This document shows positions 27,389 through 36,482 of a stretch of DNA of 47,129 nt, piece after piece. Within the stretch, counting starts at the first letter, position 1; each line of letters starts with the position of its first letter. Origin of the DNA: Mariniblastus sp. (lineage in GTDB: Bacteria; Planctomycetota; Planctomycetia; Pirellulales; Pirellulaceae). The translations under genes were made by a program, and so were the position numbers. The DNA is taken from positions 1 through 47,129 of the forward strand of contig JAPKBL010000029.1 of the NCBI GenBank assembly GCA_028823415.1, read 5' to 3'. The notes beneath the pieces were generated by a model. That model had not been told where the DNA came from. It saw nothing but the letters and a program-made list of their open reading frames with translations, and searched no databases.

Positions 27389-29830
27389 ATGCTTCGATTT
27401 GTAGCAAACCTTTCTGAGTTGTTTCAATTGCCTCGCGCATCGGTCAGAAAATCGACACGAGATCAGGGGCTTAAGTATCAAAACCTAGAGGCTCGGCATC
27501 TGCTTGCCAGCATCACTTACAACCCCGTCAATGACACCGTCACTATGCAGGCCGACGCCACTGACGATGTCGGCCAGGTTTTTGCAAGTGGAACTGACGT
27601 TATCTTCGAACTGAGCGGTACCGCCGACTTCACTTTAGATACCACGGTCAATCCTCTAGCTGAAATTAGTTTTTTCGGCGGTGACGGAAACGACAACTTT
27701 GGTAATTTCACCTCGTTTGTCGCGATTGCAAGAGGAGAAGCAGGAAACGACGATCTCAACGGAGGAACTGCTGGCGACCAACTATACGGTGGAGATGGCA
27801 ACGACACCCTTCGCGGTTTCGGCGGCAGTGACGGACTTCATGGAAATGCTGGAGATGATACGATCCTCGGTGGCGATGGCAATGATTTCCTCTACGGTTT
27901 CACCGGCGCGGATTCCCTTTACGGGGAAGCTGGAAATGATGTAATTATCGGTGACGCCGGCGATGATGTCATTTACGCTGGCGATGGGGACGATGACGTT
28001 TACGGGAACGATGGCAATGACATTATCAAAGGTGAAGCTGGCTCAGATGACCTTTTTGGTCAGGATGGAGACGACTACATCGAAGGGAATGATGCCAACG
28101 ACAACCTCTTTGGCGGAGAAGGAGAAGACATCATCCGCGGAGGCGAGGGGAATGACGACATCTACGGCAACGATGATGACGACAAATTATACGGTGAAGC
28201 CGGCGACGATACGATCGTCGGGCACGAAGGCAACGATCTAATCTTTGGCGGAACCGGTGAAGACACAATCATCGGCGCTGATGGAGCAGACCGCCTCATG
28301 GGAGGCGATGACAACGACAAACTCTACGGAGGTGCCGGTGACGACTTCATCAACGGTGAAGCAGGCGACGATAGTGGCATTGGCGATGACGGGGATGATG
28401 TCATCGTTGGCGGTGCCGGAGTCGATTACCTCGACGGAGGTAATGGAATGGATATTCTACAAGGCGAAGAGGGCAATGACTCATTGGTCGGCGGGGCAGA
28501 CGACGACCAAGCCTTCGGTGGGGATGGAGTCGACTTGCTGTTAGGAGGCGACGGAAACGACTTCCTTTATGGTGATGCGGGCGACGACCGAATTTACGGG
28601 GAAGACGGAGAAGACACCATCTCTGGGGGCACTGAAAACGACATTCTCTTTGGTAACTTTGGAAATGATTTAATCTTCGGTGACGCTGGAGATGACATTG
28701 CTTATGGTGGCGAAGGAAATGACACCATCTACGGTGCCGATGGTGCCGACACGCTGATCGGAAATGAAGGCGACGATCTCCTTAACGGACAGAATGATGG
28801 TGACGTAATCTTCGGCGGCACCGGAGACGACACCATCATTGGTGCTGCCGGCGACGATTTCCTTTATGGTCAGCAAGACAACGACGACATGTACGGCAAT
28901 CAAGGTGTCGACAAACTCAACGCTGGAACCGGAAATGACGATCTCCACGGGGGTGACGGTGATGACAGCCTCTTTGGAGGCGAGGGGGATGACAATCTAT
29001 ACGGCGAAGCGGGAGCAGATACGCTCGTCGGTCAAGATGGCAACGACGGCTTGTTCGGTGGGATCAATGTCAATACACAAGACATTCTCTTCGGCAATGA
29101 CGGGAAAGACCGTTTCTTATTCTCAACCTATGACTATGTTGCCGATGCGACTGGCGAAGACGCCGAAGTAGAAATTCGCAACGGTAACGTTACCTGGACC
29201 AATCTTGAAGTCGAAATTCTCGACGACAGTTTTCAGATGCTCACCGCCAGAACTCAAAACCCGAGCCTACTTAAAGGCACGATGACGGACGAACCGTTGG
29301 TCTTTATCAAAGATTTCGCAGTCGCTTCGGCAACAGAAGTTGGGACCAACTCTTTGGAATCTGTGACAAATCAGGTTTACGATCCAGCGACTGGACAGAT
29401 CGTCCCGATCACTGTCCTCGAACGACAAATCACTATTGGGGAATGGGACGAATTCGATCCTGCCGTCAACCAAGATTACATCGAGGGACTCCCTCAGGTC
29501 ATGGCCTATACTTGGGCTGGGCCAAATGCTGTTCCAAGTGTCCTGCCGAACGATTCTTCATGGTGGGCTCAGTGGCGACTGCTGAGCGGTTGGACAGACA
29601 CCTCGCCAACTCCGATTCAGTTCTATGAAATCTCGGGCGATAACAATTGGTGGTACTTGAAAACTTCTGAATTTGCCGCCGATGATAGCACATTCAATCC
29701 TGATAAAGACTGGGCAACCGGCTGGTACCTTTACTTTGACAACGATCCTGCGGCCGACGCCGACAAGGCCAGACTGTTAAACAAGATGAATAAAATCGAT
29801 GAGCTATTCACGAAACTCGAGATTTTCTAA
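27389..29830 (+). CDS. Secreted RTX-type calcium-binding repeat protein
   Basis: An 813-residue protein from the ATG at 27389, chosen because MLRFVANLSELF leads into the planctomycete N-terminal motif NLEARHLLAS (about 40-49), normally found near the start of large exported proteins. A short beta domain follows. Residues about 116-556 are 49 consecutive nonapeptides of the type GGxGxDxLx, the calcium-binding beta-roll of RTX proteins. The C-terminal 250 residues are non-repetitive and Trp-rich (SSWWAQWRLLSGW, NWWYLKTSEF), perhaps a distinct binding module. No T1SS transporter genes are near. A strong terminator follows. Likely roles are surface matrix or calcium-dependent adhesion (inference). 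Confidence 0.9.
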   Translation: MLRFVANLSELFQLPRASVRKSTRDQGLKYQNLEARHLLASITYNPVNDTVTMQADATDDVGQVFASGTDVIFELSGTADFTLDTTVNPLAEISFFGGDGNDNFGNFTSFVAIARGEAGNDDLNGGTAGDQLYGGDGNDTLRGFGGSDGLHGNAGDDTILGGDGNDFLYGFTGADSLYGEAGNDVIIGDAGDDVIYAGDGDDDVYGNDGNDIIKGEAGSDDLFGQDGDDYIEGNDANDNLFGGEGEDIIRGGEGNDDIYGNDDDDKLYGEAGDDTIVGHEGNDLIFGGTGEDTIIGADGADRLMGGDDNDKLYGGAGDDFINGEAGDDSGIGDDGDDVIVGGAGVDYLDGGNGMDILQGEEGNDSLVGGADDDQAFGGDGVDLLLGGDGNDFLYGDAGDDRIYGEDGEDTISGGTENDILFGNFGNDLIFGDAGDDIAYGGEGNDTIYGADGADTLIGNEGDDLLNGQNDGDVIFGGTGDDTIIGAAGDDFLYGQQDNDDMYGNQGVDKLNAGTGNDDLHGGDGDDSLFGGEGDDNLYGEAGADTLVGQDGNDGLFGGINVNTQDILFGNDGKDRFLFSTYDYVADATGEDAEVEIRNGNVTWTNLEVEILDDSFQMLTARTQNPSLLKGTMTDEPLVFIKDFAVASATEVGTNSLESVTNQVYDPATGQIVPITVLERQITIGEWDEFDPAVNQDYIEGLPQVMAYTWAGPNAVPSVLPNDSSWWAQWRLLSGWTDTSPTPIQFYEISGDNNWWYLKTSEFAADDSTFNPDKDWATGWYLYFDNDPAADADKARLLNKMNKIDELFTKLEIF
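27734..29056 (+). repeat. 49 consecutive 27-bp units encoding RTX nonapeptides
   Basis: Direct reading gives 49 units of nine residues, each with G at position 1 (A in units 10 and 45) and D at position 6 (absent in none of those I could read), with no phase break from 27734 to 29056. At the DNA level the units have diverged, with conserved GGN and GAY positions, so this is ancient protein-level repetition, not a recent tandem expansion. Confidence 0.9.
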
Positions 29831-29854
29831 TCGCTGATCGGCATTTTAATCAAC

Positions 29855-29887
29855 AAAAAGCGTAGCAAGATTTTGCTACGCTTTTTT
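29855..29887 (+). terminator. Intrinsic terminator after the RTX gene
   Basis: A 10-bp stem AGCGTAGCAA/TTGCTACGCT with loop GATT is followed by a T run (TTTTTT). An A run precedes the stem, so it can also work on the other strand. It begins 25 bp after the stop codon. Confidence 0.9.
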
Positions 29888-30034
29888 GATGCGCCACCTC
29901 CGGCATCTAATACCCAACCCATGCCACACGCCTAAGAGATCACAAAACATGACCGATTTGAGATGATTGACCGCCTAGCTTACAATTTCGAACGTTTTAG
30001 TTGAATCAAGTTAGCTAACTTCTTCGGAGTCAAA

Positions 30035-32785
30035 ATGAGCCATTATTATTTCGCATTACCAATCGGCCTTGCGTTGGCATTCTTCACCGCGAATCTATCG
30101 GCCGTTCTCCAAGAGGCCCAACCTCCCCAAAAAGTCGCATCGGTCGAAGGGGTGACTGAATACAAATTATCCAATGGCGCACGAGTTCTCTTGTTTCCCG
30201 AATCATCCAAACCCACAATCACGGTCAACATGACGGTCTTGGTCGGCTCTCGTCACGAAGGCTATGGCGAAGCGGGAATGGCTCACTTATTGGAGCACAT
30301 GGTTTTCAAAGGAACCCCGACATTTCAGGATATTCCAACTGCCCTCCGCGACCACGGCGCCAGTTTCAATGGAACCACCAATCGTGACCGCACCAATTAT
30401 TTTGAAACGCTACCCGCCAATGATGAAAACTTGGAGTTCGCAATTCATCTCGAATCAGATCGACTCGTAAACAGTTTCGTTAAACACGAGGACTTGCAAT
30501 CTGAATTTACCGTCGTCCGCAATGAGTTTGAGCGAAGTGAAAACAGCCCCCAAGGCGTTCTCGCCCGGCGCGTGATGGCGGCCGCCTATGAATGGCACAA
30601 TTATGGCAAAACGACGATTGGCAATCGATCTGATATCGAACGAGTTCCAATTGATAGCCTGAGAGCGTTTTATCGAAATTACTATCAGCCCGACAATGTC
30701 GTCCTAATCGTTACCGGCAAATTCAAAGAATCGAAGGCGCTCGAGTTGGTTCAGAAACATTTGGGTTCGATCCCTCGGCCCAAACGCGAATTGAGATCAA
30801 CCTACACCGAAGAACCCGCTCAAGACGGCGAACGAAGCGTCACCCTTCAACGTGTCGGTAAAGTTGAATCATTGTTGGCAGCCTACCACATGCCCGCCGC
30901 TGCCCATCTGGACTGGGCGCCGCTGCGCATCTTGGGGAGTGTCTTGTCGGAGAGTAAAGTCGGTTTACTGGAAGAAAAACTGGTTGAACCCCAACTCGCG
31001 ACAAGCGCTTCGGGACGCGCAGACACAGCCCATGACCCGGGTCTTTTTATGTTCTCGTTGCAACCAACTGAGAATAACTTCGACGAATCCAAAAAGGTCA
31101 TGCTGAACACAATTAACAGTTTGGGCTCAGTAAAATTCGATTCCAAATCAATTCAACGCGCTAAAATCCGGGAGCAACGGAGTTCGGAAAGATTGATGAA
31201 TGATGCCAATCGCATTGCATCGTCTCTCAGTAGCGCTGCGTCACTCGGTGACTGGCGGCTGCTTTTTCTTCAAAGGGATCGCTTACAAGCAGTTACCGCG
31301 GCAGATGTGCAACGAGTCGCTAAAACCTACTTCCCTCAGCACAATCGAACCGTTGGCGTGTTCCTCCCCACCGACGAACCCAAGCGAATGGAAATACCTG
31401 CTGTCGATTCAATCGCGGCCATGGTCAAAGACTACCGTGGAGGCACCGCCATGACCGGTGGTGAGGAATTCGATCCCAGTCCAGAAAACCTTAACGCTCG
31501 AGTAAACGCAATCGACATGGACGGCCTGAAAGTCGCCATGCTTCCAAAGAAAAACCGGGGCGAAACAGTCAACATGACGCTTACCCTGCATTACGGCAAT
31601 CAGGATTCTCTCCGCGATAAGACAACCGCGGCCGGCATGATTCCCCGCATGTTGCTCAGCGGGACTAAGTCGATGAACCGCCAAGCCCTCGAGGCCAAGA
31701 TGGCAGAAATGGGAGTCCGGATCAGCTCTGGTCGTGGAAGGCGTGGCGGAAGAGGCGGCGGGGCAGGGGGCCTGACGTTTTCAATTCAGGCGAAACGCAG
31801 TTCGATTGTTCCAGCAATTGAATTACTCGGTGAAATCCTCCGTGAACCGATATTTCCCGAAAAGGATTTTGAACAAATGAAATCCCGATCATCCATGATG
31901 ATGAAACGATTCATGGGTGAGCCTCAGATGTTGGCCTCGAACGAATTATCCAGAACTCTCTCTGGCTATGCTGACGACGATGTCCGGTATGTTCCAACTC
32001 CCAAAGAATCGCTCGACCGCCTTGATCAATTAAGCATTGATGATTTAAAAGACGTCTATCAATCTCAACTTTCCTCCGCCAGCGGAGAAGTCGCGATTAT
32101 TGGAGAATTCGATGAAGCCCCGGTGCTTCAATCACTCGCTGGTATTCTCAACGGATGGAATTCGGAAACCGAGTATCAACCCATTGAACGTGAAGTCAAA
32201 TCAGAACGCAAAGGTAAGCGGATTGAAATTGTGACTCCTGATAAAGCCAACGCTACGTTTACCGCCGGACTCGCATTTCCAATGACAGAATCCGACGTTG
32301 AAAATGAAGCACTAACGCTGGGAAATTATATTCTGGGCGGCAGCACCCTGTCTTCAAGACTAGGAAATCGCATCCGACAAAAGGAAGGACTCTCCTATGG
32401 CGTCAGTTCTTCGGTCTCAATTCCATCTCGTGGCAATGACAGTCGATTTACGATCAGTGCGATTACCAATCCCAACAACATGGACGCCGTAGAAGCGGCA
32501 GCGATCGAGGAATTGACCCAATTTATTAACGACGGCCCAACCGCTGCGGAAGTTGCCGATGCCCAGACAGCCTGGTTGGAACGTCAAAAAGTATCTCGCT
32601 CCTCGGACCGATCGATCGCGGGGAGTATGATCTCCAATTTGGAGTTTGACCGAACGTTCGACTACACGAAAGAACGGGAAGCAGGCATCGCAAAACTGAC
32701 TCCCGAAAATATCCAAGCCGCATTTAAAAAGCACATCGACCCATCCAAATTAGTGATCATTCGGGCGGGTGATTTTCGAAAATAA
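30035..32785 (+). CDS. Two-domain M16 family metallopeptidase (pitrilysin/insulinase-like)
   Basis: A 916-residue zinc peptidase with an N-terminal signal (hydrophobic about 5-24). The inverted zinc motif is HLLEH (H84, E87, H88), with the third ligand E164 in RNEFERSEN. The first pair of M16 domains spans about 40-465; the second pair (about 490-916) lacks the motif but has the substrate-binding RIRQKEGLSYG. An unusual Arg/Gly-rich insert (SGRGRRGGRGGGAGG) sits in the second half, near residues 567-581. GGAG lies 5 nt before the ATG. It likely degrades peptides outside the cytoplasm. It stands alone, between a terminator and the convergent RNase gene. Confidence 0.93.
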   Translation: MSHYYFALPIGLALAFFTANLSAVLQEAQPPQKVASVEGVTEYKLSNGARVLLFPESSKPTITVNMTVLVGSRHEGYGEAGMAHLLEHMVFKGTPTFQDIPTALRDHGASFNGTTNRDRTNYFETLPANDENLEFAIHLESDRLVNSFVKHEDLQSEFTVVRNEFERSENSPQGVLARRVMAAAYEWHNYGKTTIGNRSDIERVPIDSLRAFYRNYYQPDNVVLIVTGKFKESKALELVQKHLGSIPRPKRELRSTYTEEPAQDGERSVTLQRVGKVESLLAAYHMPAAAHLDWAPLRILGSVLSESKVGLLEEKLVEPQLATSASGRADTAHDPGLFMFSLQPTENNFDESKKVMLNTINSLGSVKFDSKSIQRAKIREQRSSERLMNDANRIASSLSSAASLGDWRLLFLQRDRLQAVTAADVQRVAKTYFPQHNRTVGVFLPTDEPKRMEIPAVDSIAAMVKDYRGGTAMTGGEEFDPSPENLNARVNAIDMDGLKVAMLPKKNRGETVNMTLTLHYGNQDSLRDKTTAAGMIPRMLLSGTKSMNRQALEAKMAEMGVRISSGRGRRGGRGGGAGGLTFSIQAKRSSIVPAIELLGEILREPIFPEKDFEQMKSRSSMMMKRFMGEPQMLASNELSRTLSGYADDDVRYVPTPKESLDRLDQLSIDDLKDVYQSQLSSASGEVAIIGEFDEAPVLQSLAGILNGWNSETEYQPIEREVKSERKGKRIEIVTPDKANATFTAGLAFPMTESDVENEALTLGNYILGGSTLSSRLGNRIRQKEGLSYGVSSSVSIPSRGNDSRFTISAITNPNNMDAVEAAAIEELTQFINDGPTAAEVADAQTAWLERQKVSRSSDRSIAGSMISNLEFDRTFDYTKEREAGIAKLTPENIQAAFKKHIDPSKLVIIRAGDFRK

Positions 32786-32837
32786 CCGATTCACAGACCT
32801 CACTCACGGAGTGGGAATTCGTTCATCATTGCCAACC

Positions 32838-32868
32838 AAAAAACGCCCCGAGGAATCCCTCGGGGCGT
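32838..32868 (-). terminator. Intrinsic terminator of the RNase E/G gene
   Basis: An 11-bp GC-rich stem (ACGCCCCGAGG at 32843-32853 and CCTCGGGGCGT at 32858-32868, loop AATC). Read on the minus strand it is followed by six T residues (32843-32838). It lies 38 bp past the stop of the nuclease gene. It may also help stop transcription of the convergent M16 gene, whose side lacks a T run. Confidence 0.88.
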
Positions 32869-32905
32869 CGGCATATTTATCGAATATCACTGTGTCGAAC
32901 TAATT

Positions 32906-34507
32906 TTACGACAGTAATGAAACAGCAACTTCACGTTCATTTGCGTCCCGGCATTCCAGTTCTAGATGCTCCGGGAAAACCGTCTCACTACCGACGATGC
33001 GGATGTCAAGTGTTCCTCGACCCTCCAGTTCAGCCAGTTCTTTACGTTTTTGGTTGTTCAAATACGAAGATACTTTATCATTTACCCGAACCGAGATGCT
33101 CGCGATATTCTTGTTCTCGGTTGCTAACATGAGCATCCGCAACACATCGAGAGCCATGCTCTCTTCCGTCTTTACATTTCCGCGGCCTGTACAACAGGGA
33201 CATTCCTGATAGAGGCTTCGCTTGAGCCCTGGCTTGATCCGTTGGCGAGTCATTTCAATCAACCCAAACGGGCTGATTCGCAAAATCTTCGTTCTTGCGC
33301 GATCGCGTTTCATGGAATCTCGCAAAGTCCGTTCGACCCCTCGACGATGTTTATCTCGACGCATGTCGATGAAGTCATTAACAATGACACCCCCGAGATC
33401 TCGCAATCGCAATTGCCGAGAAATTTCCTTCGCCGCTGCCATATTCAAACGATAAGCCGATTCCTCAGCCGAATCATCTGTGCGGAAACTACCACTGTTT
33501 ACATCAATAGCGACCAAGGCTTCGGTCTGGTCAATTACGATGGAACCACCGTCGGGCAGTGGCACTTCGCGAGCATGGATTTTGGCAATCTCCTGCTCGA
33601 CGTTGTATTGATGAAACAGGGGGTCATTGCCGGAGTAAAGCTGTAATTTGCTCGAATGCCGTGGCATTACCAATTTCAAAAATTCTTTGGCTCGCTCGTA
33701 GGCATCTTCACTGTCGATCATGATTGTATCAATATCCGAGGTCAAGATATCTCGAATCGTGCGAATGATCATGTCGCTTTCTTCATAGATATCAATCGGA
33801 GCCGGCATGGTAACGACGCGTTTTGAAATTACTTTCCAAAGCCGCAAGAGATAGGCCAGGTCACGTGAAAGCTCTTGGCGAGAGCGTCCTGCACCAGCCG
33901 TTCTAACAATAAACCCAAGCCCCTTTGGTGGCTTCAGGTCATACAAATATTCTCGCAGTCGCTTACGTTCCTCTTCGTCCTCAATCTTGCGGGACACACC
34001 GATCCGACCGAGAGCCGGCATGAGCACGAGGTAGCGCCCAGGGATGCTGATATAGGTAGAGAGCGTCGGCCCCTTATTGCCGATTCCCTCTTTGATTACC
34101 TGAACGAGAACCTCATCTCCTCGCTTAAAAATCTCCTGAATCGGAGGCTTTATACGTGGCCGGAACCCACCGTGCGACGGCGGACGCCGTCCTCTTCCAT
34201 TGGCATTTGCTGCAGCAGCCGCTTCCTTCTCTTTCCGCATCATCTCGTCGGGATCGTATCCCCCTTGCTTAAAATAGCGGGGCTCCACATCGCTGATATG
34301 CAGGAAACCGTTTCGGCCAACGCCGAAATCGACGAAGACGGCCTGAATGGTCGGCTCCAGATTGACAATTTTTCCTTTGTAGACATTGCCAACGAAATTC
34401 TCTTGGCTTTCTCTTTCTACATAAAGTTCCTCGAGCCGATCATTTTCAACAATCGCAATCCGATTTTCCTCGGATTGCGACGCATTGATAAGCATTGTTT
34501 TTTTCAT
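32906..34507 (-). CDS. rng: Rne/Rng family endoribonuclease
   Basis: A 533-residue single-strand endoribonuclease that processes rRNA and mRNA. The S1 domain begins around 38 (VGNVYKGKIVNLEPTIQAVF) and is interrupted by a low-complexity Ala/Asn/Gly/Arg insert (about 85-120) before its last part (IFKRGDEVLVQVIKEG). Catalytic metal-binding aspartates are D335 (AIDVNSGS) and D378 (IVNDFIDM). The zinc-link CPCCTGRG (C436, C439) supports dimerisation to tetramers. It lacks the long C-terminal scaffold of E. coli RNase E, so it is closer in size to RNase G. A terminator follows the stop. A 738-bp gene-free leader precedes it. Confidence 0.94.
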   Translation of the reverse strand: MKKTMLINASQSEENRIAIVENDRLEELYVERESQENFVGNVYKGKIVNLEPTIQAVFVDFGVGRNGFLHISDVEPRYFKQGGYDPDEMMRKEKEAAAAANANGRGRRPPSHGGFRPRIKPPIQEIFKRGDEVLVQVIKEGIGNKGPTLSTYISIPGRYLVLMPALGRIGVSRKIEDEEERKRLREYLYDLKPPKGLGFIVRTAGAGRSRQELSRDLAYLLRLWKVISKRVVTMPAPIDIYEESDMIIRTIRDILTSDIDTIMIDSEDAYERAKEFLKLVMPRHSSKLQLYSGNDPLFHQYNVEQEIAKIHAREVPLPDGGSIVIDQTEALVAIDVNSGSFRTDDSAEESAYRLNMAAAKEISRQLRLRDLGGVIVNDFIDMRRDKHRRGVERTLRDSMKRDRARTKILRISPFGLIEMTRQRIKPGLKRSLYQECPCCTGRGNVKTEESMALDVLRMLMLATENKNIASISVRVNDKVSSYLNNQKRKELAELEGRGTLDIRIVGSETVFPEHLELECRDANEREVAVSLLS

Positions 34508-35245
34508 TTGAATTCATTCTTTGCTGGCGATCGATTGGAGAACCTGAAAGGGACTCAAACAATCGAATCGCGTGGATTTGATTTTTCTGACTGCCACTAT
34601 TTGGCAGCGATGGGTTGGCCGCTCCTACAACAGGAAGACCGGTGGCACTCGACGCCGTCTGCTGGTTCACCAATCGCGAACCGATAACATTGTCCAACCG
34701 CCCAACTATGTGACCTTTTTCGCTGGAATGGGGACGGCTGACTTCAGCCACGCCCGACTCTATGTAACCAAGCGCGAAGTAGTTTCTTCGCAAATTTCGA
34801 TCATCCCAACGGTTAACTAAGAACCCGAACCCACGTAACTCGCTGTTACTGAATCGGATTTGAAAAACAGACCTGAAAGATCGCACCGCCTTGAACGCCG
34901 ATGATCGCCCGCTTGCAAACAGGGACAACCAAGGCATTTGGCAATTGGAGCTTGAAAAAAGACCATCAAAAAGATCGGGCGTCGAATCGGCAATTATGCC
35001 GCGACGTAAAGAACTCGCACCGGCCGCCAACGCGGCAGTTTTGGAGAACTTAATCTTTAATGTACTGGTCAACATCAAACTTGCATTCCTTCTCAGGTAA
35101 ACGCAAACTCGATTCAACGCTCGCTCAAATTTAGAATTTCAGTGACACGGCAGTTTTAAAACCAATTCGGTCAAAACAAATGAGATCGGAACATGCTCGG
35201 TTGAAACAAACTCGGTTTGCCTCACCTCGCCCAACCTCTACTTGC
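34508..35245. other. Long gene-free leader upstream of the RNase E/G gene
   Basis: 738 bp with no convincing gene. Minus- and plus-strand ORFs here overlap the nuclease gene or lack any recognisable sequence. A 6-bp hairpin CTGCCA/TGGCAG lies at 34591-34607. In E. coli, RNase E autoregulates through its long 5' leader; this gap may hold a comparable leader or a small RNA (inference). Confidence 0.4.
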
Positions 35246-35551
35246 CTAACCACTACTTGTGTCTCCTGAATCCGCGGTAATAGGAAACCCTGCTACCACC
35301 AGTTCTTCCAAGGCAGAGATCGCCTGCTGAGCATCGACTCCAGTCGCTTCCAGTTGGACCCTTGTCCCCTGTGTCGCGCCGAGTGTCAAAATATCCAACA
35401 CGCTTTTGCCATCTACCCGGATATCATCTTTGATTACTTCAATCTTACAGTCGTACTTCGACGCGGTTGAGACAAACAAATACGCAGGGCGCATGTGCAA
35501 ACCCTGTGGGTTGCTGATTGTAACGATCGCTGATTGGGACTGTTCCGACAT
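35246..35551 (-). CDS. ptsH: HPr-like phosphocarrier protein
   Basis: A 101-residue phosphocarrier. The phosphorylated histidine is H19 in NPQGLHMRPA and the regulatory serine site is S50 in VDGKSVLDILTLGA. Length is slightly above the normal 85-90 because of a C-terminal Asp/Ser/Gly tail. In the cytoplasm it should pass phosphate from Enzyme I to EIIA. No Enzyme I (ptsI) or sugar-specific EIIB/C is in the window. It is the last gene of the hpf-ptsN-ptsH cluster, 48 bp after ptsN. It may be an NPr-type regulator. Confidence 0.93.
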   Translation of the reverse strand: MSEQSQSAIVTISNPQGLHMRPAYLFVSTASKYDCKIEVIKDDIRVDGKSVLDILTLGATQGTRVQLEATGVDAQQAISALEELVVAGFPITADSGDTSSG

Positions 35552-35599
35552 CTGTAATTTGAGCCATCTAAGGTTGAATCAATAGTTTGCCAAACGATT

Positions 35600-36076
35600 T
35601 TAGGAAACAAACTGATTGTTATCAGCTTCTTCCAGTATCTGCTGGATATCCTCGGAAGTCCGCGACTGCTTAAGGAATCGGCAAAAAGTTTCATCCTGCA
35701 ACTGCTTGGAAATATTTTCCAACGCACGAAGATGGTCATTCGGCTGGTCAGGCGGAGAGATCAGCATGAAAAAAAGCTGTACCTGCTCTCCGTCAAGACT
35801 TTGAAAATCAACCCCTGTTGGGCTAATGCCAACCGTTCCAACCGGTTGACTTACACTCGGGTGTTTTGTGTGTGGAACGGCGATTCCTCGACCGATCCCC
35901 GTGCTTCCCAACTCTTCCCGTTTCAAAACTGCTTGAACGATCGCTTCGTGATCGTCTCCACCAAGCTGCCCAGATTCGACCAAGCTGGCGACTAACTCGC
36001 GGACGACTCCTTCTTTGTCAGTAGACGTTAGCTCCGCTCTGATCGCTTCCGTTTTCACGAAATCAGAAAACTTCAT
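35600..36076 (-). CDS. ptsN: PTS EIIA-like protein (PtsN type)
   Basis: A 158-residue EIIA domain of the fructose/nitrogen type. The phosphorylated histidine is H69 in GIAVPHTKHPSV. The N-terminal residues (SDFVKTEAIRAELTS) and DETFCRFLKQS match EIIA-Ntr proteins. AAAGGAA lies 8 nt before the ATG. It lies 61 bp after hpf and 48 bp before ptsH, all in the same direction, as in the hpf-ptsN region of the rpoN cluster in proteobacteria. Its role is probably regulatory (nitrogen, potassium or carbon status), because no EIIB/C is near. Confidence 0.92.
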   Translation of the reverse strand: MKFSDFVKTEAIRAELTSTDKEGVVRELVASLVESGQLGGDDHEAIVQAVLKREELGSTGIGRGIAVPHTKHPSVSQPVGTVGISPTGVDFQSLDGEQVQLFFMLISPPDQPNDHLRALENISKQLQDETFCRFLKQSRTSEDIQQILEEADNNQFVS

Positions 36077-36137
36077 AAATGGTTCCTTTTGTATGTTTGT
36101 TGTCTTGCAGGCGATGAATTCACTTCAAGCAAAAAAT

Positions 36138-36482
36138 TTACTCGGTTAATTCCTCTGGAATCTTGTGGTCTCGCCCACGATGACTAATAAGTTTTTCTTT
36201 ATGTTTTTTTAATTGCTGTTCCATTTTGGAAACCGTGCTGTCTAAAGCAACAAGCACATTCGAGCCGGTGTCGGAGGCAAAAAAATCATTGGCTTCTTCT
36301 GCTGAAACAATGATCTCCACTTTCGGAGCATCCGTGTGCTCCAAATCCACCAAGACTTGTATCGCTGTTGTCCGATCAAAAAATTTAGGGAGCTTAGAAA
36401 CTTTTGCCTTCATCGTTTCCTGAATCTCATCACTCATATTCCCATGCCTGGCAGTAACTTTGATTTCCACCCTAACCCCCAT
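36138..36482 (-). CDS. hpf: Ribosome hibernation promoting factor (short HPF/RaiA type)
   Basis: A 114-residue protein of the HPF/YfiA family, which binds the 30S subunit near the decoding site and drives ribosome dimerisation or inactivation in stationary phase. The fold is seen in VEIKVTARHGNMSDEIQETM and IQVLVDLEHTDAPKVEIIVSA, with the DSTVSKMEQQLKKHKEKL helix near the end. It lacks the long C-terminal domain of long HPF. It is the first gene of the minus-strand hpf-ptsN-ptsH cluster, with rng downstream of it past the 738-bp leader. A 7-bp hairpin (CGAGAGG/CCTCTCG, 36505-36521) lies upstream. Confidence 0.93.
   Translation of the reverse strand: MGVRVEIKVTARHGNMSDEIQETMKAKVSKLPKFFDRTTAIQVLVDLEHTDAPKVEIIVSAEEANDFFASDTGSNVLVALDSTVSKMEQQLKKHKEKLISHRGRDHKIPEELTE

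Noticed and set aside
27734..29056. CRISPR-like periodicity of 27 bp
   Set aside because: The unit is a coding repeat (GGxGxDxLx) inside a long open frame, with no spacers and no cas genes.
33875..34687. 270-residue plus-strand frame opposite the nuclease gene
   Set aside because: It lies almost entirely antisense to a well-supported gene with catalytic motifs; no family features.
34446..35117. 223-residue minus-strand frame upstream of the RNase gene
   Set aside because: It overlaps the start of the nuclease gene in another frame, shows no recognisable domain and has a low-complexity Ser/Arg/Asn composition. It is probably chance.
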